DNA of 64,000 nt from a virus. The notes under the pieces are model-generated. The model was not told the origin of the DNA. It ran no database searches and saw only the letters and a program-made list of their open reading frames with translations. The position numbers and the translations under genes were made by a program. Location: positions 1 to 64,000 of IMG/VR virus record IMGVR_UViG_3300046804_004208; one strand, written 5' to 3'. How positions within the stretch are numbered: the stretch's first letter is position 1; the number at the start of each line of letters is the position of its first letter. Positions 27,501 to 34,954 of this stretch are shown one piece after another.

Positions 27501-28563
27501 TAATAAAAGATCTGAAAATGATTCAATATTCAGAATTCATCAAGTTAATGATTTAGTATACAAATATGAAATAAATGGAATTTCTCTTACAAGAATTAAT
27601 ACTGCACACAATATGCCTACAAATTCGTTATTGAAATCAATTAGAGATTTGGATAGATATCATATCGAATTTAATAGAGACGATAAACCTTTATTGAGTT
27701 TTATTGAAGAAAAAAGTTTTGGTGGATCTCACTGTCAAGCAACACAAAATTATCAATTCAATTCAATTATACCCCAATTTAATTTAATTTATCCAAATCA
27801 AACTAATGTTTTTGCATCATTGAGAACAGTTTCTGGAACAAGTTGTTCTGGAAATGAGACTTCTTTCTTAGATCAAGGGTTTGAAAGTGTAGAATTAAAT
27901 GCAGTAAATAATTTATCTTCTCCTAGAATGGTATGTTCAAGAATAAATGAACTTAATAATCTTTCTGATTCTGTATTTAAAAATAATAAATCATTAACAC
28001 TAGGAATTACTTTAGAAAGTGAATCCTCAAATGTTTCTCCAGTAATAGATACTTCAGAATCTGCTACATTTATTTTTATTAGAAACAGAATAAACAGTCC
28101 TGTAAAAAATTATGTTTCTGATTCTACATCTCATGATATCATATTTGATCCACATCAGTTCTGCTATGTTTCTAAAAAAATATCTCTAAAAAAACCGGCA
28201 ACTTCTTTAAAAGTTATTTTAAACGCTTATAGGAGTTCTCAAAATGAATTTAGAGTTTATTACAGATTATTTAAATCTGATTCTGATCAGATATCTCAAT
28301 CTTATAATCTTTTCCCAGGATATAATAATTTAAAAGATATTGATGGGGATAATATTGGAGATCTTATTATAGACACATCTCTAAATGATGGTCTTTCTGA
28401 TATATTTGTTAATCCAAGTACTTTTAATGAATTTTTAGAATATCAATATACTGCAAATGAATTAGAAGAGTTTAATGCATTTTCTATTAAAATAGTTGCA
28501 AATGGATCAAATGAAGCAGATACTCCAAGATTTACAGATATTAGAGCAATCGCATTAGCATAA
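21508..28563 (+). CDS. DUF4815 giant virion structural protein
   Basis: A 2351-aa protein. The N-terminus (MTQKTNLNISPYYDDFDQEK, then FKPGFPVQSRELTTLQSILQ) is diagnostic of the DUF4815 cyanophage structural proteins encoded after gp8, probably baseplate-attached appendages in the gp9/gp10 position. A predicted helix around residues 1117-1135 (RDVGKLEQRIENLENLSSL) could trimerise the protein. GxGY repeats occur near nt 26845-27085. The final 150 residues are beta-rich. The next gene overlaps its stop by one base. The exact T4 equivalent is uncertain. Confidence 0.8.
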   Translation: MTQKTNLNISPYYDDFDQEKNYYRVLFKPGFPVQSRELTTLQSILQSQISSFANHIFKDGSVVIPGNISYDPNYYAVKLNPKHLGLDVGLYINELIGKKISGQTSGITAIVKNIITNSQSEEGYYTLYVKYLNSDTSFKINTFSDGETLITQDTFSYGNTSIVSGETICSLISLNSTATGSAVSISKGIYYVRGTFVNVDDYTLILDQYTNTPSYRIGLEVIEEIIDSQNDNSLYDNARGFANFSAPGSDRLKISTILNKKSLNDYNDKNFIEILRVTNGIVKKIQDTNTYSLIKEYIAKRTYEESGDYSLIPFDIEINNSLNDKISSDGLFFSEQKTDQGNTPNDNLLCVKVSPGKAYVRGFDIDKSSTSILDIEKPRDVEFIKTFGIPFEMGNLVKINNVSGTPLLGLDNNFYVNLQNQRKSSTTVGSGITIGNARIYSFSLADSSYSNQSSEWNLYLFDIQTYEVLTLNQPLNSSECPETSYVKGLSSGASGYVVSPPNGVEVTITQTSGTFSTGEQLEINGSKFLSRTVSAIKRYSIQDIKSLYQNKNITGLSTSFTADTVLQSKIGSNFSISDQIEISSSGIASCAGRNFVGIKSDTIIRYRRVGFLTETYNRIVSVSSDGLYASLAGVSTVNQVCDGGVPTTITNVPFTFGDPTILYSEKSSLYSPLGHKNISELDLSNSNLKLTKQIKGKSSGSLGSLSIGLADVGLTSSFYEPYDSERYSIFYEDGSIENLSNNNVSLDPGLSLVTFSGLKPNQNNITINTTIQKNSIISKQKLYVRSEKLEVNKISSAVLTSISGLSTSNYYGLRVDDKEISLNVPDVSKIVAIYESLNTSSPVLDKLSFNTSLNLDSSSILGEQIIGSSSGAIGQLVTKYSSSEIEFVYLNTNKFINGETVRFQESNIVGSIQFITVGNYLDRTQDYILDNGQKEQYYDYSKLIRKNNFSIPTKKLLIIYDCYQVPSNDSGDLYTVQSYGKERYNKDVPILNNNTRLSDVIDFRPRVSKFTNSSSSPFAFTSRDFSISGLNPTIILSPNESANIGYYYYLPRIDKLVLNKNGNFSLVKGISSINPKIPSSIDESMDIATIELPAYLYNTSDAKVKLIDNRRYTMRDVGKLEQRIENLENLSSLSLLEIDTKSLEIKDSDGFSKFKCGFFADGFKNTSFIDVENGISKFSINNNLEELESDISLYSLKSEISLSSATNIENADFSADLTLSDPNVKKTGDLITLNYAEVDWVDISQNFATKEESINPFSNVNYNGNIRLYPSSDTWVKTVLSETGSIVRSENDWKNTYISNLVTGSQYSDYTRSRNVEFSASGLIPKTQYYSFLDGNTNIDVIPKLLQISMSSGIFQTGEDVNGYIGNELVCCFRLATQTHKYGLYNSPSEVYSENPYNPAASFTNYSSSSTILNIDTKSLSDNSSGKYFGYTPTGMVLIGKTSKAQATVIPQSLISDSFGDLIGCFYIRNPLSNPTPPVLFKRNSKSFRLSSSSTNSSSISISYTETTFFASGILNSSTYSESISVRKSPPALPLNALRKDPFSQTFRTDNDGGFLTSVDLFFSNKDSAEKLFVEIRECDIGGVPKDQLVQDFARVEVLPSQIAVSSDASVPTNIKFKSPIYLQPNKQYAISIFCPTSSNYKVWIAESNNPTVTTSSLPAVLQTIYSNNYTGGHLFKPQNGSVWNSSLSEDLCFKFKKAQFVSKSGTIYFHNPSLSIGSTHGRYDSNIQNLIKNPLKALPRKLVVGIITSSNISNVLSVGTKVLEGTNFGYIEKIGGNIGIITSTNTGIGYSNGSFTSVPLYTITGSGNGATANITFINSKVSTVSIANTGSGYVVGDVLGITTSAVNKGKGATITVSSTINSDTLYLTNVQGQSFTQGNVISYYDGSTNVSLSGTTVRGQTYVEDDLYTGNVFEVTQYNHSMHSDNNILSISGVFPDTIPELLTASLPSTTLTISVANTANFVNFEGSQVSGSNLGYVLINNEIISYSGITVGGLTINKRSENDSIFRIHQVNDLVYKYEINGISLTRINTAHNMPTNSLLKSIRDLDRYHIEFNRDDKPLLSFIEEKSFGGSHCQATQNYQFNSIIPQFNLIYPNQTNVFASLRTVSGTSCSGNETSFLDQGFESVELNAVNNLSSPRMVCSRINELNNLSDSVFKNNKSLTLGITLESESSNVSPVIDTSESATFIFIRNRINSPVKNYVSDSTSHDIIFDPHQFCYVSKKISLKKPATSLKVILNAYRSSQNEFRVYYRLFKSDSDQISQSYNLFPGYNNLKDIDGDNIGDLIIDTSLNDGLSDIFVNPSTFNEFLEYQYTANELEEFNAFSIKIVANGSNEADTPRFTDIRAIALA

Positions 28564-28775
28564 TGTTAAAAATAGAAGGACATGGAAATTTATTTAGAGA
28601 TGAAAATAATAATGCAATTATAAATTGCAATGATTTTGAATATGAGGAATATATTAAACTAAAAAATGAAAGAAAAAATAAAAAAAATGAAATAAAAGAA
28701 TTGAAGAAAGAAGTAAATTACCTTAAATCTTTAGTAGAGGAACTTATCAATGAAACCAGAAGAAATCAAAATTGA
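28563..28775 (+). CDS. Small coiled-coil protein
   Basis: A 70-aa protein with a short N-terminal segment (MLKIEGHGNLFRD) and a Lys/Glu-rich coiled coil from about residue 30 to the end (KKNEIKELKKEVNYLKSLVEE). It overlaps the DUF4815 stop by one base, and the next gene starts inside its 3' end, so the three are coupled. Small proteins of this shape occur at this site in cyanophages; the function is unknown. Confidence 0.65.
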   Translation: MLKIEGHGNLFRDENNNAIINCNDFEYEEYIKLKNERKNKKNEIKELKKEVNYLKSLVEELINETRRNQN

Positions 28776-28920
28776 AAGTATTGATAAACTTTTCGAATAT
28801 GAAAAACATTGTAGAATAATTGAAGAGTTGGATTTTAATGATCTTAAAAATTTTGCTAAACTTTATTGCAAACTTTATTTAAAGCAACAAGAAGTTATTT
28901 CTTCTCTAGGGGCATTGTAG
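28750..28920 (+). CDS. Small helical protein, unknown
   Basis: A 56-aa protein beginning MKPEEIKIES, overlapping the end of the preceding gene by 26 bases in another frame. It is predicted all-helical (IDKLFEYEKHCRIIEELDF, then NLKNFAKLYCKLYLKQQEV-like helices). The stop TAG abuts a perfect late promoter. Not recognised beyond position and shape. Confidence 0.55.
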   Translation: MKPEEIKIESIDKLFEYEKHCRIIEELDFNDLKNFAKLYCKLYLKQQEVISSLGAL

Positions 28921-28928
28921 TATAAATA
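28921..28928 (+). promoter_or_regulatory. Late promoter TATAAATA
   Basis: Perfect T4 late box, directly after a stop codon and 33 bases before the next ATG. Likely drives the coiled-coil gene and the gp13-gp14-gp15 neck cluster. Confidence 0.7.
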
Positions 28929-28961
28929 TAGTTTAGGTAATTAAAAATTGGAGGATACCTT

Positions 28962-29120
28962 ATGTCTAGTGAAATTGACATTAATTCATTAGTAACAATC
29001 TATAATCAAAAAATTTCTTCACTAATTAATGAAAATATTATTTTGGAGGCAAAATTACTTCTTTTGGATAAAGAATTAAGAGAAACAAAGAAGTTATTTG
29101 AAGAAAGTAATAAAAAATAA
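28962..29120 (+). CDS. Tiny coiled-coil protein
   Basis: A 52-aa protein beginning MSSEIDINSL. Almost the whole length is a heptad-like helix (YNQKISSLINENIILEAK, then LLLDKELRETKKLFEES). A clear Shine-Dalgarno GGAGG lies at 28950-28955, unusual among the weak ribosome sites nearby, so good translation is expected. Possibly a small assembly factor; function unknown. Confidence 0.6.
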   Translation: MSSEIDINSLVTIYNQKISSLINENIILEAKLLLLDKELRETKKLFEESNKK

Positions 29121-29154
29121 GTATCAATATAGTAAACAATTATAGGTCATATTA

Positions 29155-30000
29155 ATGGCAAAACCATCAAGTAGACAAGAATTAATTGATTATTGTCTTA
29201 GACGCTTGGGTGCTCCAGTATTGGAAATAAACATAGATGATGATCAAATAGATGATCTTGTCGATGATGCCTTACAATATTTCAATGAAAGGCATTTTGA
29301 TGGAGTTGAAAAAATGTTTTTGAAGTATAAAATAACAGAAGATGATATTAATAGAGGTAAAGGATCTATATCAAATGGATCTGGTGTTGGAGTAACTACT
29401 ACCACTGCGACTACTTCTATAAATGGGGTTCCAACCTCATTTAACTTTTATGAATCTTCAAATTATATTCAAGTTCCAGACTCTATAATAGGAATAGAAA
29501 AAATTTTTAAATTTGATACTAGTGATATTTCTGGAGGAATGTTTAGTATCAAATATCAATTATTTTTGAATGATTTATATTATTTTAATTCAGTTGAACT
29601 TTTACAGTATTCAATGGTTAAATCATATCTTGAAGATATTGATTTTCTTTTAAAAACGGATAAACAAATTAGATTTAATAAAAGGCAAAATAGATTATAT
29701 TTAGATATTGAATGGTCAGCACAAAAAAAGGATACTTATTTAATAATAGAGTGTTATAGAATTTTAGATCCGAATGATTTTACAAAAGTATACAATGATA
29801 GCTTTCTAAAAAAATATTTAACTTCTTTAATTAAAAAGCAATGGGGACAAAATTTAATTAAGTTTAGAGGTGTTAAACTTCCGGGAGGAATTGAATTGAA
29901 TGGGAGAGAAATTTATGAAGATGCTTTACGAGAGTTAGAAGATATCAAAAATAGTATGGTTCTTGAATATGAATTACCACCTCTAGATTTTATAGGATAA
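29155..30000 (+). CDS. gp13: gp13-like neck (head completion) protein
   Basis: A 281-aa protein (T4 gp13 is 309 aa). The N-terminus SSRQELIDYCLRRLGAPVLEINIDDDQIDDLVDDALQ-type pattern and the later RLYLDIEWSAQKKDTYLIIECYR region are typical of gp13, which with gp14 closes the filled head and forms the collar for tail joining. Its stop overlaps the gp14 start by one base. Confidence 0.88.
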   Translation: MAKPSSRQELIDYCLRRLGAPVLEINIDDDQIDDLVDDALQYFNERHFDGVEKMFLKYKITEDDINRGKGSISNGSGVGVTTTTATTSINGVPTSFNFYESSNYIQVPDSIIGIEKIFKFDTSDISGGMFSIKYQLFLNDLYYFNSVELLQYSMVKSYLEDIDFLLKTDKQIRFNKRQNRLYLDIEWSAQKKDTYLIIECYRILDPNDFTKVYNDSFLKKYLTSLIKKQWGQNLIKFRGVKLPGGIELNGREIYEDALRELEDIKNSMVLEYELPPLDFIG

Positions 30001-31391
30001 TGGCACTAAATCCATTTTTTATACAAGGGTCTAAATCTGAACAAAGATTAATTCAGAATTTAGTTAACGAACAATTAAAAATATATGGGGTTGAAGTTAC
30101 TTATATTCCCAGAAAATTTGTAAGAAGAGATAGAATACTCAGAGAAATTACTTCTTCCAAGTTTGATGATAGTTTTTTAATAGAAGCATATGTAAATAAC
30201 TATGATGGTTATGGTGGTGCGGGAGATATTTTAACCAAATTTGGAATGTCTTTAAGGGATGAATTATCCCTTGTAATTTCAAGAGAAGTTTTTGAAAACT
30301 TTATTGCACCATTTTTAAAATCAGAAAATGATGATGAGATTCCGGAAGAAGTTTCTCATAGACCTAAAGAGGGTGATTTAATTTATTTTCCTTTAGGAAA
30401 AAGATTATTTGAGGTAAAATTTGTTGAACATGAGCAACCTTTTTATCAATTAGGTAAAAATTATGTGTATGAATTAAAATGTGAATTATTTGAGTATGAA
30501 GATGAAATTCTTGATACAACTATTGAAGAAATTGATGATCTTTCGGAAGGTTCTATTACTACTTTAAATTTATTAGGTATAGGAAAAACTGCCCTTGCTT
30601 CTGCTACAATTGGAACAGGATATGTTAGAGAAATATTCATTAATAATGACGGAAGTAAGTACAAATATACACCAACAATAACATTTTCTCCTTCTCCAGT
30701 TAGTGGTGGAACTGCTATCGGAATTGGAATTTTAACCACAGTCGGCGGTGTTACTTCCCTAGAAAAAATTCTTTTAACTAGTTCTGGATATGGATATACA
30801 GAAGCACCTACAATAAAAATTACTGATGGTGGTGGGTCTGGCGCTGCAGCAACTTGTTCTATAGAAACTGTTCGTAGTGGAGTTACCTCAATAACTGTAA
30901 CAGATTTGGGAGATGGTTATCCTATCAATCCATTGATTATTTTATCAACTCCACTGGATGAAGTTGGATATGGAATTACTGCTACTGCAGTTTCATTTAT
31001 AAATAATGAAACTAATTCTCTGTCTTCAATAAAAATATCCAATCCTGGTATTGGATATTCTCAAGCACCTATAGTTACTGTTACAAATCCACCATTAATA
31101 ACAGGAATAGGAACTTATTTGTTTAATGAAATAGTTATTGGATCTCAATCTGGAGCAAAAGGAAGAGTTAAATCTTGGAATGCAGTTACTGGAGAACTAA
31201 AAATTTCAGTAACAGATGGAAAATTTACTCCAGGTGAGACTGTTGTTGGATATGCTTCTTCAGCAATTTATACAATAGATACATATGATAGAAAAACAAT
31301 ATCTGATAAATATAGTCAAAACGATGAGATTGAAGAAGAAGCAGATCTCATATTAGATTTTTCACAGTCAAATCCATTTGGTGTCTATTGA
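30000..31391 (+). CDS. gp14: gp14-like neck protein with repeat insertion
   Basis: A 463-aa protein, much longer than T4 gp14 (256 aa). The first 190 residues match gp14 (FIQGSKSEQRLIQNLVNEQL, then GVEVTYIPRKFVRRDRILRE). Residues about 205-360 are an insertion of GxGYxxxP beta repeats (SSGYGYTEAPTIKITDGG, then NPGIGYSQAPIVTVT), like those in the baseplate giants. The final 70 residues return to the acidic gp14-like tail. It joins head and tail with gp13. The insertion could decorate the neck. Confidence 0.87.
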   Translation: MALNPFFIQGSKSEQRLIQNLVNEQLKIYGVEVTYIPRKFVRRDRILREITSSKFDDSFLIEAYVNNYDGYGGAGDILTKFGMSLRDELSLVISREVFENFIAPFLKSENDDEIPEEVSHRPKEGDLIYFPLGKRLFEVKFVEHEQPFYQLGKNYVYELKCELFEYEDEILDTTIEEIDDLSEGSITTLNLLGIGKTALASATIGTGYVREIFINNDGSKYKYTPTITFSPSPVSGGTAIGIGILTTVGGVTSLEKILLTSSGYGYTEAPTIKITDGGGSGAAATCSIETVRSGVTSITVTDLGDGYPINPLIILSTPLDEVGYGITATAVSFINNETNSLSSIKISNPGIGYSQAPIVTVTNPPLITGIGTYLFNEIVIGSQSGAKGRVKSWNAVTGELKISVTDGKFTPGETVVGYASSAIYTIDTYDRKTISDKYSQNDEIEEEADLILDFSQSNPFGVY

Positions 31392-32437
31392 TGTTAGGAA
31401 CTTATTTTTATCACGAAATTATTCGCAAAACAGTTGTTTCATTTGGAACTGTTTTTAATCAGATTTATATTAAGCACAAAGATGCTAATTCCGATGTTAT
31501 TAGTGACATGAGAGTTCCTCTTGCATATGGTCCTATGCAAAAGTTCTTAGCTAGAATAGAACAACAACCAGATTTGAATAAACCCATTCAAATCACATTA
31601 CCTAGAATGTCATTTGAATTGAACGGTATTGAATATGATCCAACAAGAAAAAGTACTGTGACTCAAACGTTTTCGTCTGTTGGATCTAACGATAAGATAA
31701 GAAAGGTATATATGCCCGTTCCTTATAATTTAAGGTTTGAATTGAATATTTTAACTAAAATAAATGATGATATGCTTCAAATAATTGAACAGATATTACC
31801 ATTTTTTCAACCTTCTTTTTCATTGACAGTTGATTTAATAGATTCTATTGGAGAAAAAAAGGATATTGCAATTGTTTTGGACAGTATTAATATTCAAGAT
31901 GATTACGAAGGAGATTTAACTACTAGGAGGGCATTGATTTATACATTACAGTTTACAGCTAAAACCTTTATGTTTGGTCCAATTGCGGACGATCCTGAAG
32001 GTCTTATTCGCAAAGTTCAAGTTGATTACTATTCGACTACAAATACAAATACTGCTAAAAGAGAGGTAAGATATATTGTTACACCAACTGCTAAAAAAGA
32101 CTATGATTCAGATTCCTCGGCGTCTTTACAAGAAGATATAAATCTTTCAGAACAAAATTTAAATTTAAATGATGCTTCGGCAATTTCTTCTGGAGATAGA
32201 ATTATTATTGATAGTGAAATTATGTATGTAAAATCAAAATCAGGAAACATGATAATTGTCAAAAGAGGATATGATAATACTAAATCTTCTGAGCATAGTG
32301 CAGGAACAGAAATTAATATTTTATCTTCAGTTGACAATTCACAAATAGTTCCTGGAGATGATTTTGGGTTTAGTGAAGAAACAACATTTTTTACTGATGG
32401 TTCAACATACAGTCCTACTAGAAAAATTGATATATAA
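31388..32437 (+). CDS. gp15: gp15-like tail sheath terminator
   Basis: A 349-aa protein (T4 gp15 is 272 aa). The start MLGTYFYHEIIRKTVVSFGT and central MPVPYNLRFELNILTKINDD are diagnostic of gp15, the hexamer that caps the sheath and binds the neck. It overlaps gp14 by 4 bases. The C-terminal 90 residues contain a GDRIIIDSEIMYVKS beta domain that T4 gp15 lacks; similar phrases occur in the giant baseplate protein (IDDEIITYTG). Confidence 0.88.
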   Translation: MMLGTYFYHEIIRKTVVSFGTVFNQIYIKHKDANSDVISDMRVPLAYGPMQKFLARIEQQPDLNKPIQITLPRMSFELNGIEYDPTRKSTVTQTFSSVGSNDKIRKVYMPVPYNLRFELNILTKINDDMLQIIEQILPFFQPSFSLTVDLIDSIGEKKDIAIVLDSINIQDDYEGDLTTRRALIYTLQFTAKTFMFGPIADDPEGLIRKVQVDYYSTTNTNTAKREVRYIVTPTAKKDYDSDSSASLQEDINLSEQNLNLNDASAISSGDRIIIDSEIMYVKSKSGNMIIVKRGYDNTKSSEHSAGTEINILSSVDNSQIVPGDDFGFSEETTFFTDGSTYSPTRKIDI

Positions 32438-32441
32438 TACC

Positions 32442-32867
32442 ATGGCCGATAACTTTAAATCTATTGGAAAAAGTCTTAATGTAGACAATCAATTTTCAGA
32501 TTCAAATATTATAAAATCTTCAGAAAATATTGATATTGTTAAAAATGAAGATAATGATGTACAAAAAGATTATGAGTATACTAGGGCAAATTTATACTCA
32601 TTAATAGAAAAGGGTCAAGAAGCAATAAATGGAATTATGGAATTAGCGGGCGAAGGAGGTAGCCCAAGAGCATATGAAGTTGCTGGACAATTAATAAAAA
32701 ATGTAGCAGATACTACAGATAAACTTATAGATTTGCAAAAGAAATTAAAAGAAGTTTCTAATGAAACTATTAAAACAACAAATGTTACAAATAACGCACT
32801 ATTTGTTGGATCAACATCAGAACTATCAAAATTATTAAAACAAGGTTTTCTAAATAATAAAGAGTAA
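32442..32867 (+). CDS. gp16: gp16-like small terminase subunit
   Basis: A 141-aa protein (T4 gp16 is 164 aa). It has an acidic, Asn-rich N-terminus, then the conserved helical pair (ANLYSLIEKGQEAINGIMEL, then YEVAGQLIKNVADTTDKLIDLQKKLKE) that forms the oligomerising coiled coil of T4-type small terminases, and a C-terminal FVGSTSELSKLLKQG motif. It recognises concatemeric DNA and stimulates gp17. The start at 32442 (ATGGCCGAT) was chosen over an in-frame ATG at 32358 that overlaps gp15. gp17 is three genes downstream, not adjacent. Confidence 0.88.
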   Translation: MADNFKSIGKSLNVDNQFSDSNIIKSSENIDIVKNEDNDVQKDYEYTRANLYSLIEKGQEAINGIMELAGEGGSPRAYEVAGQLIKNVADTTDKLIDLQKKLKEVSNETIKTTNVTNNALFVGSTSELSKLLKQGFLNNKE

Positions 32868-32880
32868 ATGTATATTTTTA

Positions 32881-34641
32881 ATGAGTTGGTCTAAGGATTA
32901 TAAGAAATCAATAGACTGTGATAATCCAAGAGGATTTTCACAGAGATCTCATTGTGCGGCTCGTAGAAAAAGAAAAAGAGGTGAAGAAACTAGATCTAAA
33001 TCACTTTTTAGTGAGGGAACTTTGCATCATTGGTATCAAGGATCTGAATCTGAAGGAGGAAAACCAGGTTGGGTTCAATCTGATGGTTCTCCATGTGCAA
33101 ATGAACCAGGAGAAACTAAAACTCCTAAATGTTTTAGTAGTGGAAGATTGAGAGCATTAAAAAGAAAAGGAAAAAAAGGTCTTTCATTAATTAAATCAGC
33201 AGTTCGTCGTAAGCGTCAAAAAGATAAAGGACAACAAGAAAAATCCGGAGCAGCAGCACCCACAAATGTTCCAACCTTTGCAAAAGGTAAAAAAGATAAA
33301 AATTACGTTAAATCTGAACCAGGAATTAAGGAATCAATGGAACTTAACGAAGCAAAAAAAGATAGACCAGGTAAAGGTAGTGGTACAAAAGACGCTTGTT
33401 ATCATAAGGTAAAATCAAGATATGATGTTTGGCCAAGTGCTTATGCATCTGGAGCACTTGTTAAATGTCGTAAAGTTGGTGCTGCAAATTGGGGAACCAA
33501 AACAGAAGAAGCAACAACATCTTTAAATTATGATTGGGATACGCCAATTCGTGAAAGACCTGATAGATATTGTCCAAAATGCGAAAAATTAGAATTAAGA
33601 CATGAATGTAAATATGGTCCAAAATATTGGGATTTATATTCATTACCGGCAGAAATAATTCAAAATAAAAAAGATTATAGTGTAACTATGCCATATGCAG
33701 TACCAAATTCAGTTTCAGTTTCACCATCATTATCTTTAAATCAAATGAGATATAATTCAACTAGACCTCATCCCGCAAATGAAGAAAAAGATCACGAGTA
33801 TTCAATGGCTCGTTCTGAACTTTCTACTATCATTTCGGCAGCAAAAAGATTAAAGAAAAAAATGAAGGGTGAAGGCGGAATTGAGGCATGGGTTCAATCA
33901 AAAATTACAAAAGCAGCAGATTATATTGATACTGCAGCAGACTACTTGGAAAGTGGAGAACATAAGATAGAATCTGTTTCTATTGAAGATTCTAATGGAA
34001 GGCACTACGCAGAATTTATTGATATAATTAAGGTAGAACCACTAAAGCCCTCAAGAGGTATAGGTAGTAGACTTCTTGGAGAAGGATCTAAAAAATGCTG
34101 GAAGGGATATGAAAAAAAGGGATCACAAGAGATATTTGGGAAAAGATATAATAGATGTGTTAAAAGCGAAGAGTACTCGGATTGGAGGAAAGAATTATTT
34201 GAGCAGGGAAATTATATAATGCCTAGTGCAAGTCAATCTGGTGCTTATTCGGGTGGAATCAAAGGACGTGCTTATAAAGTAGGAGACACAATTCCGACGA
34301 GTGCTACAAAACCAAAACCACAATTAAATTTAAAGGCAATTAGAGATGCTGGTGATAAGTATGGAAAAACAACATTTAATGAAGACTGGCAATCAGCAAA
34401 TCGTAAAGATAGAACTGATGGAATGAGTCGTAAAACAGTTAAAAAATATCGTGATGAAAATCCAGGTTCAAAACTTCAGACTGCAGTAACTGAGAAGAAA
34501 CCAACAGGAAAAAGAGCAAAGCGTCGTGCAAACTTCTGCCGTCGTATGAAAGGCATGAAGTCAAAACTGACTTCTGCAAAAACTGCAAGAGATCCTGATT
34601 CAAGAATTAACAAAGCACTACGTCGTTGGAACTGTAACTAA
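32881..34641 (+). CDS. Mosaic basic Cys-rich protein with DUF5872-type module
   Basis: A 586-aa strongly basic protein built of short modules that I recognise as separate small pieces in cyanophages and giant viruses. A, residues 1-33: CDNPRGFSQRSHCAARR. B, 45-112: HHWYQG...PCANEP...PKCFSSGR. C, 160-206: the DUF5872-type KDACYHKVKSRYDVWPS with KCRKVGAANW. D, 231-244: CPKC...HEC, zinc-ribbon-like. E, 308-358: helical WVQSKITKAADYID. F, 405-430: KKCWKGYEKKG...RYNRCVK. G, 540-586: NFCRRMKGMK...RINKALRRWNC. Several Cys pairs could bind zinc. LNE/A (157-158) and LGE/G (401-402) fit gp21-type cleavage sites. Position between gp16 and gp17 suggests a DNA-binding virion or packaging role; this is inference. 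Confidence 0.7.
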   Translation: MSWSKDYKKSIDCDNPRGFSQRSHCAARRKRKRGEETRSKSLFSEGTLHHWYQGSESEGGKPGWVQSDGSPCANEPGETKTPKCFSSGRLRALKRKGKKGLSLIKSAVRRKRQKDKGQQEKSGAAAPTNVPTFAKGKKDKNYVKSEPGIKESMELNEAKKDRPGKGSGTKDACYHKVKSRYDVWPSAYASGALVKCRKVGAANWGTKTEEATTSLNYDWDTPIRERPDRYCPKCEKLELRHECKYGPKYWDLYSLPAEIIQNKKDYSVTMPYAVPNSVSVSPSLSLNQMRYNSTRPHPANEEKDHEYSMARSELSTIISAAKRLKKKMKGEGGIEAWVQSKITKAADYIDTAADYLESGEHKIESVSIEDSNGRHYAEFIDIIKVEPLKPSRGIGSRLLGEGSKKCWKGYEKKGSQEIFGKRYNRCVKSEEYSDWRKELFEQGNYIMPSASQSGAYSGGIKGRAYKVGDTIPTSATKPKPQLNLKAIRDAGDKYGKTTFNEDWQSANRKDRTDGMSRKTVKKYRDENPGSKLQTAVTEKKPTGKRAKRRANFCRRMKGMKSKLTSAKTARDPDSRINKALRRWNCN

Positions 34642-34642
34642 A

Positions 34643-34951
34643 ATGAAATCCTTTCAACAGTTTATTTCAGAAAGTATCACTATCAATGGTGATTTCAATG
34701 GAACTCTAAATGTAGGTTCCTCTCAACCAGAACAAGCAACCGAGTCTTTCTTTGCCGACGTTGTTTGGGAAGGGAAGATGTATCGTTTGGAAGTGGAAGG
34801 CAAGATGCTTTCTAAGAATGAACTCGCAGAACAAATTCAAGGGGAATATCCTGGCGCAATTGTTCATAATGTTTATCCTTCTCAAGTAAATACTTCAAGA
34901 ATCAAAAACGCACAGAGATACCAACCAGAAAGATTATCGTGGAGTGAATGA
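34643..34951 (+). CDS. Candidate head-internal protein with capsid-targeting N-terminus
   Basis: A 102-aa protein. Its first ten residues, MKSFQQFISE, closely match the T4 capsid-targeting peptide of the internal proteins (MKTYQEFIAE), which is removed by gp21 after the Glu; here cleavage would give SITING... The rest is beta-rich (FFADVVWEGKMYRLEVEGKML) with no known catalytic motif. It lies 1 base after the mosaic protein, and the next gene begins 3 bases after it. Packaging in the head is inferred from the N-terminus. Confidence 0.6.
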   Translation: MKSFQQFISESITINGDFNGTLNVGSSQPEQATESFFADVVWEGKMYRLEVEGKMLSKNELAEQIQGEYPGAIVHNVYPSQVNTSRIKNAQRYQPERLSWSE

Positions 34952-34954
34952 TTA

